A stretch of DNA of 64,000 bases, taken from Cryobacterium tepidiphilum. Lineage in GTDB: Bacteria > Actinomycetota > Actinomycetes > Actinomycetales > Microbacteriaceae. The position numbers were made by a program, and so were the translations under genes. This document shows positions 49,316 to 58,838 of the stretch, piece after piece (positions within the stretch are counted from its first letter, which is position 1; every line of letters starts with the position of its first letter). The notes under the pieces are model-generated. The model ran no database searches. It had not been told where the DNA came from and saw only the letters and a list, made by a program, of their open reading frames with translations. The stretch lies in assembly GCF_003716325.1 (NCBI RefSeq), contig NZ_RDSR01000006.1, forward strand, positions 62,001 to 126,000. Direction: 5' to 3'.

Positions 49316-50167
49316 GTGCCCTCCCTGCCCCCTCAAAGCACCGGTTCCGCCGCCCGCGCGCCCATGGAGACGCCGTTGCCCGCTCCGCTTCGGCGCGAGC
49401 AGATCCGCCGACTGATCGACGAGCGCGGCTTCGTGCGCGTGGGCGATCTGCGCGACACGTTCGGCGTGTCCGGCGTGACCGCCCGCGCCGACCTCGATGC
49501 GCTCGTCGCGGAGGGCGCGGCGCGGCGCGTGCACGGCGGCGCCGTTCCGGTGCGGGCGCCGGGGGGACCAGCCCGGGAACGCGAGCCGTCGTTCGAGGAG
49601 TCGCTCGCGGCATCCGTTGTGCCCAAACAGCAGATCGGCGAACTCGCCGCGTCGCTCGTCGCGAGCGGGCAGAGCGTCATTCTCGACGTGGGCAGCACCG
49701 CGCTCGCCGTGGCCCGGGCGCTCGTGGCCCGCACCGACCTCGTCGACGTGGTGGTGATCACCAACGGGCTCAACATCGCACTCGAGTTGGAGCCCGCCAT
49801 TCCGCGGTTCACGGTGATCGTCACCGGCGGGTCGCTGCGCCCGTTGCAGCACTCGCTCGTGGAGCCCCTGGCCGGCACGGTGCTCAGCCAGGTGCACGCC
49901 GACATCGCCTTCATCGGCTGCAACGGCGTGCATCCGCTGCGGGGCGTCACCAATATCAACCTGCCCGAGGCCGGCGTGAAGTCGCTCATGCTCGCCGCCG
50001 CCGAGCGCGCCGTTGTCATCGCCGACAGCTCCAAGCTCGGCCGGTCGCATCTCGGCCAGGTGGGGCCGCTGGCGGCGTTCGACACCCTGGTGACGGATGC
50101 CGCCGCCGCTGGGAATGCGCTGGACCGGTTGAAAGAAGCCGGTTTGAGCGTGCTGGTGCCGGAATAG
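49316..50167 (+). CDS. DeoR/GlpR family transcriptional regulator
   Basis: About 283 residues. The N-terminal winged helix (LRREQIRRLIDERGFVRVGD; VSGVTARADLDALV) is followed by a DeoR sugar-phosphate sensor domain with ILDVGSTALAVARAL, FIGCNGVHPLRGVTN and VVIADSSKLGRSHL. Facing galT-galK and followed by galM, it most likely represses the galactose genes until a phosphorylated sugar binds. The start is uncertain: GTG 49316 is used here, ATG 49364 would still keep the whole DNA-binding domain, and an ATG at 49259 would lie in the operators. Confidence 0.87.
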   Translation: MPSLPPQSTGSAARAPMETPLPAPLRREQIRRLIDERGFVRVGDLRDTFGVSGVTARADLDALVAEGAARRVHGGAVPVRAPGGPAREREPSFEESLAASVVPKQQIGELAASLVASGQSVILDVGSTALAVARALVARTDLVDVVVITNGLNIALELEPAIPRFTVIVTGGSLRPLQHSLVEPLAGTVLSQVHADIAFIGCNGVHPLRGVTNINLPEAGVKSLMLAAAERAVVIADSSKLGRSHLGQVGPLAAFDTLVTDAAAAGNALDRLKEAGLSVLVPE

Positions 50168-50170
50168 GCT
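50165..50170 (+). promoter_or_regulatory. -10 element of galM, leaderless
   Basis: TAGGCT overlaps the regulator's stop codon and is followed by 6 bases (GGCGAA) and the ATG, so galM can be transcribed separately. Confidence 0.6.
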
Positions 50171-50176
50171 GGCGAA

Positions 50177-51106
50177 ATGGACGCTGTCACGGGAATCCAA
50201 TACGAGCTGACCGCAGAGACGAAGGCCGGACCGGCGCGCGTCGTGGTGACCGAGGTCGCCGCGGGCCTGCGGGTGTACACGGTGAACGGGCAGGATGTCA
50301 CCGAGCCGTACCCCGAGACCGCCCAGCGCCCGAAAGGGTGCGGTGCCATCCTCGTTCCCTGGCCCAACCGGGTGCGCGACGGCCGCTGGCAGTACCAGGG
50401 CGAGACTCTGCAGCTGGCGCTCACCGAGCCAGCGAAGGGCAACGCCATCCACGGCCTGCTGCGGTACGCGCCGTACCGTGAGACCGCGCACACCACCTCC
50501 TCCATCACGCTGGCGGCCACCGTCTTCCCGCAGCTCGGCTACCCGTTCCACCTCGACAGCAGCGTGACGTACGACCTCAGCGACGACGGGCTGCAGGTGA
50601 CCCACCACATGCGCAACGTCGGCGCAACGGATGCCCCGGTCGCCATCGGCGCCCACCCTTACCTTCGCGTCGGTGACGTTCCGAGCGGCGACCTCACGCT
50701 CACGGCGGCGGCCGCCACCCACGTCGACGTCGACGACCGCAGCAACCCGGTGGGCGAGACGCCCGTCGAGGGCACCGGCTACGACCTGCGCGGCGGCCGC
50801 CGCGTGGGCGAGCTCGACCTCGACGACGGTTTCGCCGACGTCACCATGCGTGACGGGCGCGTCGAGCATTCGGTGGCAGCGGATGACGGTCGTCGCGTCA
50901 CCCTGTGGGGCGACGAGAACATGCGCTTCGTGCAGGTGTTCACGCCGCACAGTTTCCCCGGCATCGACGGGGAGACCAAGCAGGCCGTGGCGATCGAGCC
51001 GATGACGGCGCCCGCCGACGCGTTGAACTCGGGGATCGGCATCCGCTGGCTGGCGCCGGGGGAGACGTGGACCGTGCGCTGGGGAATCCGTGCCGACGGA
51101 TTCTGA
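50177..51106 (+). CDS. galM: Aldose 1-epimerase
   Basis: A 309-residue mutarotase-like protein that interconverts alpha and beta sugars. It shows ILVPWPNRVRDGRW, GNAIHGLLRYAPY (substrate His), GAHPYLRVGD (catalytic His) and the late EPMTAPADALNSG with the catalytic Glu. Its place after the regulator and opposite galT-galK supports galactose as substrate, though related hexose-6-phosphate epimerases look similar. It overlaps the next gene by 17 bases. Confidence 0.87.
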   Translation: MDAVTGIQYELTAETKAGPARVVVTEVAAGLRVYTVNGQDVTEPYPETAQRPKGCGAILVPWPNRVRDGRWQYQGETLQLALTEPAKGNAIHGLLRYAPYRETAHTTSSITLAATVFPQLGYPFHLDSSVTYDLSDDGLQVTHHMRNVGATDAPVAIGAHPYLRVGDVPSGDLTLTAAAATHVDVDDRSNPVGETPVEGTGYDLRGGRRVGELDLDDGFADVTMRDGRVEHSVAADDGRRVTLWGDENMRFVQVFTPHSFPGIDGETKQAVAIEPMTAPADALNSGIGIRWLAPGETWTVRWGIRADGF

Positions 51107-52379
51107 GCCCGAGGCGCTGCCCTTCACGCTCGGCGCCGACGCCGACCGGCTCGCCGCGCTTCGCACCATGAAGCGCTTCGCCACGTGGCTGCTCGTGCTG
51201 ATGGCGCTCGTCTTCGCGATCTCCTTCGCCCTGCAGGAGCGCTACCCGGCGCTGCAGTTCGTGCGCGCCGCGGCCGAGGGCGGCATGGTCGGTGCGCTCG
51301 CCGACTGGTTCGCCGTCACGGCCCTGTTCCGGTACCCGCTGGGCCTCCGGATTCCGCACACCAACATCATCGCCAACCGCAAGAACGAGATCGGCGCGAG
51401 CCTGGGCGAGTTCGTCGAGGAGAACTTCCTCTCCGACCAGGTCGTGCAACAGAAGCTCGAGTCCATCGGCATCTCCGACCGGGTCGGCGGGTGGCTGGCG
51501 AAGCCCGAGAACGCCGGCCGGCTGACGGATGAGTTCGTCGTGGCCGCGGGCGGCACGCTCGAGCTCCTCGACGACGAGGACGTCAAGGGCCTCATCGAGA
51601 CCCTAGCCCGGGAGCACCTGGCGAAGCCGGAGTGGGGGCCGAGCATCGGCCGGGTCGGGGAGCGCCTCGTCGCCTCCGGGCAGCAGCACGCTGCCGTCGA
51701 CCTGCTGCTCGACCGGGCGTACCTGTGGCTGGCCGATCACCCCGAGGCGTTCGAGACGGCCGTGTCCGAGCGGCTCCCCGGCTGGCTGCCGCGCTTCGTC
51801 GACCGGATGGTGGACGACAAGGCGTACCGGGAGGTGCTGGGATTCGTCGCCGGCGCCCGGGCCGACGCGCGGCATCCGCTGCGCCTGGCCGTCGACCGCT
51901 ACCTCGCCGAACTCAGCGTCGACCTGCAGTACGACCGGGAGACGATCCGCCGTGCGGAGGAGCTGAAGCTTGAGCTGCTCGACAGCCCGCGCCTGCGCGA
52001 GTTCACGAGCGAGACCTGGGATGCCGTGAAGGCGGCGCTGGGGGAGGCCCTGGCCGACCCGGGCAGCCCGCTGCGGGCGGGCATCCGCTCGACGTTCGCC
52101 GAGGTGGGCGGCCGCCTGGTGCGCGACAAGGCGCTCGGAGCGAAGATCGACGGCTGGGTGGCCGAGTCGGTGGGGTACGCCGTGCGGCAGTACCGGCACG
52201 AGATCGCCGGCGTCATCACCGAGACGGTCGAGCGGTGGGATGCCGCGGAGACCGCCGAGAAGATCGAGCTGCAGGTGGGCAAGGACCTGCAATTCATCCG
52301 CATCAACGGCACCGTCGTGGGTGCGCTCGCGGGCCTGGCGATCTTCGTGATCGCGCAGGGCCTGCTCGTGCTGTTCTAG
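51090..52379 (+). CDS. DUF445 family membrane-associated protein
   Basis: A 429-residue protein. A helix near residues 30-50 is followed by the DUF445 opening EGGMVGALADWFAVTALFRYP and NIIANRKNEIGASLGEF, a long amphipathic and coiled middle, and a C-terminal membrane helix (NGTVVGALAGLAIFVIAQGLL). It is therefore anchored at both ends. The function of the family is unknown. The GTG start overlaps galM, with GGGGAA as ribosome site. Confidence 0.88.
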   Translation: MPTDSEPEALPFTLGADADRLAALRTMKRFATWLLVLMALVFAISFALQERYPALQFVRAAAEGGMVGALADWFAVTALFRYPLGLRIPHTNIIANRKNEIGASLGEFVEENFLSDQVVQQKLESIGISDRVGGWLAKPENAGRLTDEFVVAAGGTLELLDDEDVKGLIETLAREHLAKPEWGPSIGRVGERLVASGQQHAAVDLLLDRAYLWLADHPEAFETAVSERLPGWLPRFVDRMVDDKAYREVLGFVAGARADARHPLRLAVDRYLAELSVDLQYDRETIRRAEELKLELLDSPRLREFTSETWDAVKAALGEALADPGSPLRAGIRSTFAEVGGRLVRDKALGAKIDGWVAESVGYAVRQYRHEIAGVITETVERWDAAETAEKIELQVGKDLQFIRINGTVVGALAGLAIFVIAQGLLVLF

Positions 52380-52393
52380 GAAGGGAAGGCGAA

Positions 52394-53080
52394 ATGGCCG
52401 AAACGACAGCCGATACGACGTTGCTCGAGGTGATGGCCGAGCTGGCTGCGCTTGACGACCCGAGGGCGCGCGCGGTCAACGAGCGGCACGGCGACGATCA
52501 CGGGGTGAACCTCAGTGCGCTGCGCGCGATCGCCAAGCGCCTGAAGACCGAGCAGGACCTCGCCATCGGGCTCTGGGAGACCGGCGACACCGCCGCGCGG
52601 CTGCTCGCGCTGCTCATCTGCCGGCCGAAGGCCTTCGACCGTGACGAGCTCGACGCCATGGTGCGCGAGGCGCGCGCGCCCAAGGTGCTCGACTGGCTGG
52701 TGAACTACGTGGTGAAGAAGAGCCCGCATACCGAGGAGCTCCGCCAGGCCTGGTTCGCCGACTCCGACCCCGTGGTCGCGGCTGCCGGCTGGGCGCTGAC
52801 CAGCGAACGCGTGACGAAGCAGCCCGAAGGACTCGATCTCGACGCGCTGCTCGACATCATCGAGGCATACATGGCGGATGCCCCGGACCGCCTGCAGTGG
52901 GCGATGAACACCTGCCTGGCCCAGATCGGCATCGCGCACCCGGAGCAGCGCGCTCGCGCCATCGAGATCGGCGAGCGCCTCGAGGTGCTCAAGGACTACC
53001 CGACGCCGCCGAACTGCACCTCGCCATTCGCGCCGGTCTGGATCGCCGAGATGGTCCGGCGACAGAACGCACGCACGTGA
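52394..53080 (+). CDS. AlkD-like DNA alkylation repair protein
   Basis: A 228-residue all-helical HEAT-repeat protein. The pattern GVNLSALRAIAKRLKTEQDLAIGLWETGD and later DWLVNYVVKKSPHTEELRQ is that of the AlkD-like family, glycosylases that remove bulky or cationic alkyl bases without flipping them. Catalytic residues could not be fixed by eye. AAGGGAAGG precedes the ATG. It lies directly behind DUF445 and before the tRNA. Confidence 0.75.
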   Translation: MAETTADTTLLEVMAELAALDDPRARAVNERHGDDHGVNLSALRAIAKRLKTEQDLAIGLWETGDTAARLLALLICRPKAFDRDELDAMVREARAPKVLDWLVNYVVKKSPHTEELRQAWFADSDPVVAAAGWALTSERVTKQPEGLDLDALLDIIEAYMADAPDRLQWAMNTCLAQIGIAHPEQRARAIEIGERLEVLKDYPTPPNCTSPFAPVWIAEMVRRQNART

Positions 53081-53107
53081 AGCCCGCGATAGCGGGCACG
53101 GGCCCAA

Positions 53108-53183
53108 TGGTGGGCCCCGTCGGGCTCGAACCGACGACCCAAGGATTAAAAGTCCTTTGCTCTACCAACTGAGCTAGAGGCCC
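53108..53183 (-). tRNA. tRNA-Lys, anticodon TTT
   Basis: Read on the minus strand, the acceptor arms GGGCCTC / GGGGCCC pair (one G-T pair), the D-loop is AGCTCAGTTGGTAGAGC, the anticodon arm GGACT-TTTAA-TCC carries TTT, and the T-arm is GTCGGTTCGAGCCCGAC. Discriminator A is followed by an encoded CCA. Length is 73 plus CCA. Confidence 0.97.
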
Positions 53184-53207
53184 GGTTAATAATCTAGCGT
53201 GGATGCC

Positions 53208-53837
53208 ATGGCTGACGAATTCCACAAGCCCACCCACTTCGCGGGCGATCGCTTCGACGCCTTCAAGGGCGGCGAGGATCCCGCCACGATCTCCCGCACC
53301 GCCCACGAGACCGCGCACGCCCTGCTGGCCCGGGTACGCACCGATCCAGACCCCGGCGTCGTCGACCGGCTCGTCGCCTTCACCGACGAGCACGGCATCG
53401 ACGCCATGGCCGAGCTCTGGGCCAGGTCGACGCCGCGCAGCCTCCCCGGTGCCCTCTGGCGCATCTACCTGGTGCGCGTGCTCATCCGCCAGGACCCGGA
53501 GGGCATCGCCTACCTCTACCAGCGCGGCAGCGAGGTGGCGGTCAGCATCGACCCGCTGGTGGCGGGCGCCACCGCCCCCACCGGCCCGGCCGAGATCATC
53601 GAGCTCGCCGACCAGATCCTCCGTGGCCTCTACACGGGCGACTTCGCCGTCGCGCTCGACCGTGCGGCTGCGTTCTGCCGGGTGACGGCCAGCGGATGCG
53701 CGTCGCTCGCCGACGACCTCGACCACACCGAGCCGGAACGCTCATCGACACTCACCACCCAGGCGCTCCGCTTCTCGACCACCGCGCAGGAGTTCGCCTC
53801 CTGCGCGCGGCTCTGGCGCCACGACTCCCTCGAGTAG
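53208..53837 (+). CDS. Hypothetical soluble protein
   Basis: A 209-residue, mostly helical, soluble protein that starts MADEFHKPTHFAGDRFDAF and ends LARLWRHDSLE-like (CARLWRHDSLE). No motif links it to an enzyme. It has good codon bias, so it is a real gene. ATG 53208 is favoured because TAGCGT (53195-53200) lies 7 bases upstream, as for the GNAT gene at 26413; GTG 53199 would overlap that hexamer. Family unknown to me. Confidence 0.75.
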   Translation: MADEFHKPTHFAGDRFDAFKGGEDPATISRTAHETAHALLARVRTDPDPGVVDRLVAFTDEHGIDAMAELWARSTPRSLPGALWRIYLVRVLIRQDPEGIAYLYQRGSEVAVSIDPLVAGATAPTGPAEIIELADQILRGLYTGDFAVALDRAAAFCRVTASGCASLADDLDHTEPERSSTLTTQALRFSTTAQEFASCARLWRHDSLE

Positions 53838-53948
53838 CCGGCGCATCCGTTCGCCGCGCGGAACGCACCCGGGCGGCCGAGTCTCCGAGGCCGCTGGGAA
53901 GACTTTGCTCAGAGTGAACGGGCGAGAACCATCCCTTAGACTGGACGA

Positions 53949-54041
53949 GGTCGGGCCGCAGTAACCCCGGGCTCCAAAATTCGCCGCTACGAGCGGCCTC
54001 GCGCCGAGAGGCGTTCTGCGGCCTGGCCCCTACTCTTTCTT
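53949..54041 (+). ncRNA. Candidate structured non-coding RNA
   Basis: A gene-free stretch between 53838 and 54084. TAGACT (53937-53942) is a plausible -10. Downstream, GGCCGCAG (53954-53961) pairs with CTGCGGCC (54016-54023), enclosing GCCGCT-acg-AGCGGC (53983-53997) and CGCC-GAGA-GGCG (54002-54013), the latter with a GNRA loop. A pyrimidine-rich TACTCTTTCTT follows. This forms a three-way-junction fold with a terminator-like end. It matches no RNA family I recognise. Confidence 0.4.
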
Positions 54042-54072
54042 GGGCTCCGGTGCGCGTCCGCACGACCGAGCC

Positions 54073-54078
54073 TAGGCT
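54073..54078 (+). promoter_or_regulatory. -10 element of the YrhK-like gene, leaderless
   Basis: TAGGCT, 6 bases (GGCCTC), ATG. Confidence 0.55.
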
Positions 54079-54084
54079 GGCCTC

Positions 54085-54351
54085 ATGCCCGACTCGAAGC
54101 TCACAATCGACACCGGCCACCACGTTCTCGTCGTCAAGAATCGCTACCTGCTGCTCGCGCGGATCAACGACATCCTCACCGGACTCTGGTTCGTCGCCGG
54201 CAGCTTCCTGTTCCTGTCCGACTCCACCAAGTTGCTCGGCACCATCTTCTTCATTATCGGGAGCATCGAACTCCTCATCCGCCCGGTGATCCAGATCGTG
54301 CGCGACGTGCACCTCAAGCGCATCGACCCGAGCGGTCAGCATCACGACTGA
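54085..54351 (+). CDS. YrhK-like small membrane protein
   Basis: An 88-residue protein with two helices (about residues 27-45 and 50-68): LTGLWFVAGSFLFLSDSTK and then LGTIFFIIGSIELLIRP. The pairing of two GS-containing helices separated by a short loop resembles the YrhK domain. Function unknown. The C-terminal tail is basic. The start is set by the leaderless promoter. The first hairpin repeat begins at the base after its stop codon. Confidence 0.6.
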   Translation: MPDSKLTIDTGHHVLVVKNRYLLLARINDILTGLWFVAGSFLFLSDSTKLLGTIFFIIGSIELLIRPVIQIVRDVHLKRIDPSGQHHD

Positions 54352-54414
54352 CCGCGGGTGCGGGCTTTCTGCCGCCTTCGGGCTCGGGAGGCGGCAGTTG
54401 GGTCGCACCCGCGG
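54352..54414. repeat. Hairpin repeat, copy 1 (63 bp)
   Basis: Outer arms CCGCGGGTGCG and CGCACCCGCGG, inner arms TGCCGCC and GGCGGCA around TTCGGGCTCGGGA. It differs from copy 2 (54470) at only two positions and starts directly after a stop codon. Confidence 0.8.
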
Positions 54415-54469
54415 ATCGAGGCGCACCGCATCTGGTCGCGATGAACGTGTTGGGGGTGAAAGGAAGGCA

Positions 54470-54532
54470 CCGCGGGTGCGGGCTTTCTGCCGCCTTCAGG
54501 CTCGGGAGGCGGCAGTTGGGCCGCACCCGCGG
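54470..54532. repeat. Hairpin repeat, copy 2 (63 bp)
   Basis: Same structure and orientation as copy 1, 118 bases downstream. The arms CCGCGGGTGCGG and CCGCACCCGCGG are perfect here. The two differences from copy 1 leave the stems intact. The 55-base spacer between copies is unique. Confidence 0.8.
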
Positions 54533-54605
54533 AAGGGGACGGAAGGAAGGGCAGGTGACGGAGCGGTTGCGGTGGGACTGCCCCCGCGGATGGCACGCCC
54601 CAGCG

Positions 54606-54611
54606 TAGGCT
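54606..54611 (+). promoter_or_regulatory. -10 element of the class IV aminotransferase gene
   Basis: TAGGCT, 6 bases (CGGTTC), ATG; leaderless layout. Confidence 0.55.
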
Positions 54612-54617
54612 CGGTTC

Positions 54618-55505
54618 ATGCCCTTGCCGTACACGCTGCTGATCGACCCGCTTCCGGCCGATTCCCCGCGCACCGACTTCGCGGGCACCTTCCAGGCCGT
54701 CGACTCGGATGCTCCGGCCCTGCGCGTCGCCGAGCTCAGCACCCAGCGCGGCGACGGCGTGTTCGAGACCCTGAGCGTGGTGAACGGGCACGCGCAGGAG
54801 GTCGAGCCGCACCTGGCCCGCCTGGCCAACTCCGCGCAGATCTGCGACCTGCCCACCCCGAACGCCGCGCAGTGGCGCGCCGCCGTCGACGACGCCCTCC
54901 GTCACCTGCCCGCCGAGGGCCAGCTCGCGCTCAAGTTCGTGCTCAGCCGCGGCGTGGAGCACGGGCCGGCGCCCACCGCTTGGCTGCACGCGACGGCCGC
55001 CGCCGACTTCAGCGGCATGCGTGCGCACGGCGTGCGCGTGGTCACCCTCGACCGCGGCTACCCGCGCGGCGTCGCCGAACGCGCCCCCTGGCTGCTGATG
55101 GGCGCCAAGACCCTCAGTTACGCGGTGAACATGGCCGCGCTCCGCGAGGCCGCCCGGCGCGGCGCCGACGACGCCCTCTTCCTCACCACCGACGGCTTCG
55201 TCATGGAGGGCCCGACCTCCAGCGTCATCATCCGCACCGGCCGCGAGTACGTCACACCGGCACCGAGCGGCGCCATCCTGCACGGCACCACGCAGCAGGC
55301 GGTGTTCGAGTACCTGTCCAGCCGCGGCGAGCGGGTCGTCTACCGCGACGTGCCGGTCGACGAGCTCCGGCGAGCGGATGCCGCGTGGCTGGTCTCCAGC
55401 GTGCGTCTGGCTGTGGCCATCACGGCGCTCGACGGTGAACCGTTGCCCGCCGACCAGCCGCTCACCGACGACGTCAACGCGTTCCTGCTCGCCCGCACCG
55501 CCTGA
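54618..55505 (+). CDS. pabC: Class IV aminotransferase, 4-amino-4-deoxychorismate lyase type
   Basis: A 295-residue PLP enzyme of fold type IV. It shows the early RGDGVFETLSVVNG with the substrate-binding Arg, the PLP Lys in LLMGAKTLSYAVNMAALREA, and FVMEGPTSSVII with the Glu that contacts the cofactor. The lyase makes p-aminobenzoate for folate synthesis, which fits the folate genes nearby. Branched-chain or D-amino acid transaminases share these marks, so the exact substrate is not certain. Confidence 0.82.
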   Translation: MPLPYTLLIDPLPADSPRTDFAGTFQAVDSDAPALRVAELSTQRGDGVFETLSVVNGHAQEVEPHLARLANSAQICDLPTPNAAQWRAAVDDALRHLPAEGQLALKFVLSRGVEHGPAPTAWLHATAAADFSGMRAHGVRVVTLDRGYPRGVAERAPWLLMGAKTLSYAVNMAALREAARRGADDALFLTTDGFVMEGPTSSVIIRTGREYVTPAPSGAILHGTTQQAVFEYLSSRGERVVYRDVPVDELRRADAAWLVSSVRLAVAITALDGEPLPADQPLTDDVNAFLLARTA

Positions 55506-55576
55506 TCCGGCCGCGCGTCGAGTCAGCCGTACCGCCTCGCACCTGCAACGAAAGCAGGACGCTTTGCGCCGCTGTG

Positions 55577-55628
55577 CGCGAAAACAGGAAGAAACGGCGC
55601 CCTGGCGCGATCGCGTCCTGTTTTCGCG
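55577..55628. terminator. Terminator hairpin between convergent genes
   Basis: Perfect 13-bp arms CGCGAAAACAGGA (55577-55589) and TCCTGTTTTCGCG (55616-55628). The loop (55590-55615) contains a further weak stem. It lies between pabC and the convergent mutT1. Confidence 0.7.
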
Positions 55629-55666
55629 ACGCGCCGCTCCTACCGCCGCGCGCCGACGCGACGCGG

Positions 55667-56605
55667 CTAGTGCCGCGGCCCGTGCGTCTCGATCGCGATG
55701 ATGCCCGAGCTCGGGTTGGTCTTCGACAGGTGCACGACCGAGAACCCGCCGGTCTCCAGGTGCGCCGCGTCATCGACGTACGCGCCGAGTGGAGTGCCCG
55801 TCGCCAGCGCCATCTCCCGCAGGATCTCGGGCAGCACCGGCCCGTGGCTGCACAGCACCGCCGTCTTGCCGGCCCGCACCCGCTTGCCGATCACCGCGCG
55901 CACATCCGCTGAGCCGTCTTCGAACGCGTCCTGGCTGATCTTGTCGGTGCGCTTGATCTCCACACCGATCGCCGCCGACAGCGGCGCCACGGTCGTCACG
56001 CACCGGGTTGCCGAGCTGGTGATGATGCGCAACGGATGCCACGCCGCGAGCGACTGCACGGCATCCGCTGCCTGCGTCACCCCACGCGGCGTCAGCGGTC
56101 GGGAGGCGTCCGGGCCGTCCCAGTCTGAGGCCGGCGTCGCCTTCGCGTGCCGCAGCGCGATGAGCGCGAACGTGCTGGTGACCCGGTTTTCGACGAGCTT
56201 CGCAAACGCGTCGATGATCTCGACATCCGGCGCGTAGCTGAGGTAGCTCCTGGCCTTCTTGATCGTCACCCACTCGAGCGCCGCGACCTCCCCGTTCGGC
56301 AGGAACGTCGACGTGCGGATGGCGTCGGCGGTGACCTCTGCGGCCCAGTAGTGCACGATCTTGGTGCGCCCGTTCGGCATCTCGTACTTCGAGACCCCGA
56401 GCGGCACGCCGAGCGGCACGGTGAGTCCGGTCTCCTCCTCCACCTCGCGCGCGGCGGTCGCGGCCAGGGTCTCGCCCGGGTCGACCTTGCCCTTGGGGAT
56501 GGTGACGTCGCCATGCACGGTGCGATGGATGAGGAGGACGTGGAGCTTGCCGTCGATGTAGCGCCAGCAGACGGCGCCGGCTGCGTACACTGCCTTCTCG
56601 CTCAC
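55667..56605 (-). CDS. mutT1: Nudix hydrolase fused to a histidine phosphatase (MutT1 type)
   Basis: A 312-residue two-domain protein. The N-terminal Nudix domain has the box from [20 protein letters not shown] into TGL. The C-terminal phosphatase has [11 protein letters not shown] (RHG-type His) and [13 protein letters not shown]. In mycobacteria MutT1 cleans oxidised guanine nucleotides and diadenosine polyphosphates and likewise lies next to ppk. The GTG start overlaps the ppk stop as GTGA, so both are made from one message. Confidence 0.87.
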   Translation of the reverse strand: MSEKAVYAAGAVCWRYIDGKLHVLLIHRTVHGDVTIPKGKVDPGETLAATAAREVEEETGLTVPLGVPLGVSKYEMPNGRTKIVHYWAAEVTADAIRTSTFLPNGEVAALEWVTIKKARSYLSYAPDVEIIDAFAKLVENRVTSTFALIALRHAKATPASDWDGPDASRPLTPRGVTQAADAVQSLAAWHPLRIITSSATRCVTTVAPLSAAIGVEIKRTDKISQDAFEDGSADVRAVIGKRVRAGKTAVLCSHGPVLPEILREMALATGTPLGAYVDDAAHLETGGFSVVHLSKTNPSSGIIAIETHGPRH

Positions 56606-58779
56606 CGGCGACCCACCGTCCGCTTGCGGTTCCCGATCTTCTGCATCAGCACGTTCTGCATGTCCTCCAGCGGCTTGCCGTCCTCGTCCCGCGAGTGGCG
56701 GGTCCACTCGCCGTCGCTCTCCAGCCACCACGATGACGTGGTGTCGGCCATGGCCCGGTCGAACAGTCCGTCGATCTCCTGCAGGTGTCCCGGGTCGGTC
56801 AGCCGCACCAGCGTCTCCACACGGCGGTCGAGGTTGCGGTGCATCATGTCGGCGCTGCCGATGAAGACGTCGGCGTCGCCGCTCTTGTGGAACGAGAAGA
56901 TGCGGGAATGCTCCAGGTACCGGCCGAGGATCGAGCGCACCCGGATGTTCTCGCTCAGCCCCGGCACGCCGGGCTTCAGGCTGCAAATGCCGCGCACCCA
57001 GACGTCGACGGGAACGCCCGCCATGCTGGCCCGGTAGAGCGCGTCGATGATCGCCTCGTCGACGATCGAGTTGACCTTCATGCGGATGCCCGCCGGCTCG
57101 CCGGCAAGCGCGGCGGCGGTCTCGTCGGCGATGCGCTTGAGCAGGCCCTTGCGCAGGTGCAGCGGGGCCACCAGCAGCCGCTTGAACTTCTTCTCGATGG
57201 CGTAACCCGACAACTCGTTGAACAGGCGGGTGAGGTCTTTGCCGACCTGGTCATCCGCTGTCAAGAGCCCCAGGTCTTCGTAGATGCGGCTGGTCTTGGG
57301 GTTGTAGTTGCCGGTGCCGATGTGGCTGTAGTGCCGGAGTACGCCCTTCTCGTTCCGCACCACGAGCGCGAGCTTGCAGTGCGTCTTCAGGCCGACGAGG
57401 CCGTACACGACGTGCACGCCGGCCTTCTCGAGCTTGCGCGCCCAGGAGATGTTGGCCTGCTCGTCGAACCGGGCCTTGATCTCCACCAGGGCCAGCACCT
57501 GCTTGCCCGACTCGGCGGCGGCGATCAGCGCCTCGACGATGGGGCTGTCACCGGAGGTGCGGTACAGCGTCTGCTTGATGGCCAGCACGTCGGGGTCGGA
57601 GGCCGCCTGCTCCAGGAACGCCTGGACGCTGGTGGCGAACGACTCGTACGGGTGGTGCAGCAGGATGTCGCGCTTGGCGATCGCCCGGAACACGTCGGGT
57701 TCGCTGTTGGGCTCCGGCGGCATCAGCTGCACGGCCGTCGTCGGCACGTGCTTGGGGTAGTGCAGGTCGGGGCGGTCGATGCGACTGATGTCGAACATGG
57801 CGCGCAGGTCGAGCGGCGGCGGCAGCCGGTACACCTCCTGCGCGGTGATGTCGAGCTCGCGCACCAGCAGGCCGAGGGTGACGTCGTCCATGTCCTCGGT
57901 GATCTCGAGGCGGATGGGCGGCCCGAACCGCCGCCGCAGCAGCTCCTTCTCGAGCGCCTTGATCAGGTTCTCGGTCTCGTCCTCCTCGACCTCCACGTCT
58001 TCGTTGCGGGTGATGCGGAAGGTGTGGTGCTCGAGGATCTCCATGCCTGGGAACAGGTCGCCCAAGTGGTTCGCGATCAGGTCTTCGAGGGTGACGTAGC
58101 GCAGGTGCTCCATCGACTCGAGCGGGCCGACCCGCACCACGCGCGGCAGCATCTGCGGCACCTTGAGCCGGGCGAACTCCTGCCGGCCGGTCTTGGAGTT
58201 GCGCACCCGCACGGCGAGGTTCAGCGACAGGCCGGAGATATAGGGGAACGGATGCGCCGGGTCGACCGCGAGCGGCATCAGCACCGGGAAGATCTGCTTC
58301 GAGAAGTAGTCCCGCAGGGCCTCCCGCTCGCCGTCGCTCAGCGAGTCCCAGGTGACGACCTCGATGCCCGCCTCGGCGAGGGCCGGGCGCACGAGCTCCT
58401 GGTAGTCGCGGGCATGCCGCTCCTGCAGCACGTGCGCGGCCTTCGAGATGTCGGAGAGCACGTCGGCGGGCGCGCGGCCCACGTTGGTGGGCACGGCGAG
58501 GCCGGTGAGGATGCGCCGCTTGAGGCCGGCGACGCGCACCATGAAGAACTCGTCGAGGTTGCTCGCGAAAATGGCCAGGAAGTTCGCCCGCTCGAGCACG
58601 GGAATGTTCGGGTCTTCGGCCAGCTCGAGGACGCGCTGGTTGAACGCGAGCCAGCTGAGCTCGCGGTCCAGGTACCGATCAGCGGGCAGCTCGGAGTCTT
58701 CGAGGACGAACAACGGGTCGAAATCGTCGTCGAAGTCGCTCGAGAGTCCCGTCTCCAGCTGCACGTTGTCGGCGTCCAT
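56602..58779 (-). CDS. ppk: Polyphosphate kinase
   Basis: A 725-residue PPK1 that polymerises ATP gamma-phosphates into polyphosphate. It starts a head domain with [17 protein letters not shown], then [26 protein letters not shown], the phospho-His block [18 protein letters not shown] and [20 protein letters not shown] with the second His, and a C-terminal domain with [16 protein letters not shown]. It complements the Pst system at the other end of the window as the phosphate store. The upstream promoter was not clear. Confidence 0.96.
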   Translation of the reverse strand: MDADNVQLETGLSSDFDDDFDPLFVLEDSELPADRYLDRELSWLAFNQRVLELAEDPNIPVLERANFLAIFASNLDEFFMVRVAGLKRRILTGLAVPTNVGRAPADVLSDISKAAHVLQERHARDYQELVRPALAEAGIEVVTWDSLSDGEREALRDYFSKQIFPVLMPLAVDPAHPFPYISGLSLNLAVRVRNSKTGRQEFARLKVPQMLPRVVRVGPLESMEHLRYVTLEDLIANHLGDLFPGMEILEHHTFRITRNEDVEVEEDETENLIKALEKELLRRRFGPPIRLEITEDMDDVTLGLLVRELDITAQEVYRLPPPLDLRAMFDISRIDRPDLHYPKHVPTTAVQLMPPEPNSEPDVFRAIAKRDILLHHPYESFATSVQAFLEQAASDPDVLAIKQTLYRTSGDSPIVEALIAAAESGKQVLALVEIKARFDEQANISWARKLEKAGVHVVYGLVGLKTHCKLALVVRNEKGVLRHYSHIGTGNYNPKTSRIYEDLGLLTADDQVGKDLTRLFNELSGYAIEKKFKRLLVAPLHLRKGLLKRIADETAAALAGEPAGIRMKVNSIVDEAIIDALYRASMAGVPVDVWVRGICSLKPGVPGLSENIRVRSILGRYLEHSRIFSFHKSGDADVFIGSADMMHRNLDRRVETLVRLTDPGHLQEIDGLFDRAMADTTSSWWLESDGEWTRHSRDEDGKPLEDMQNVLMQKIGNRKRTVGRR

Positions 58780-58838
58780 CTGTCCATCTTGGCACCGCGC
58801 GCCCGGATGGGGGAGGGGCGCGGCGCGGCCCGGCGCGG

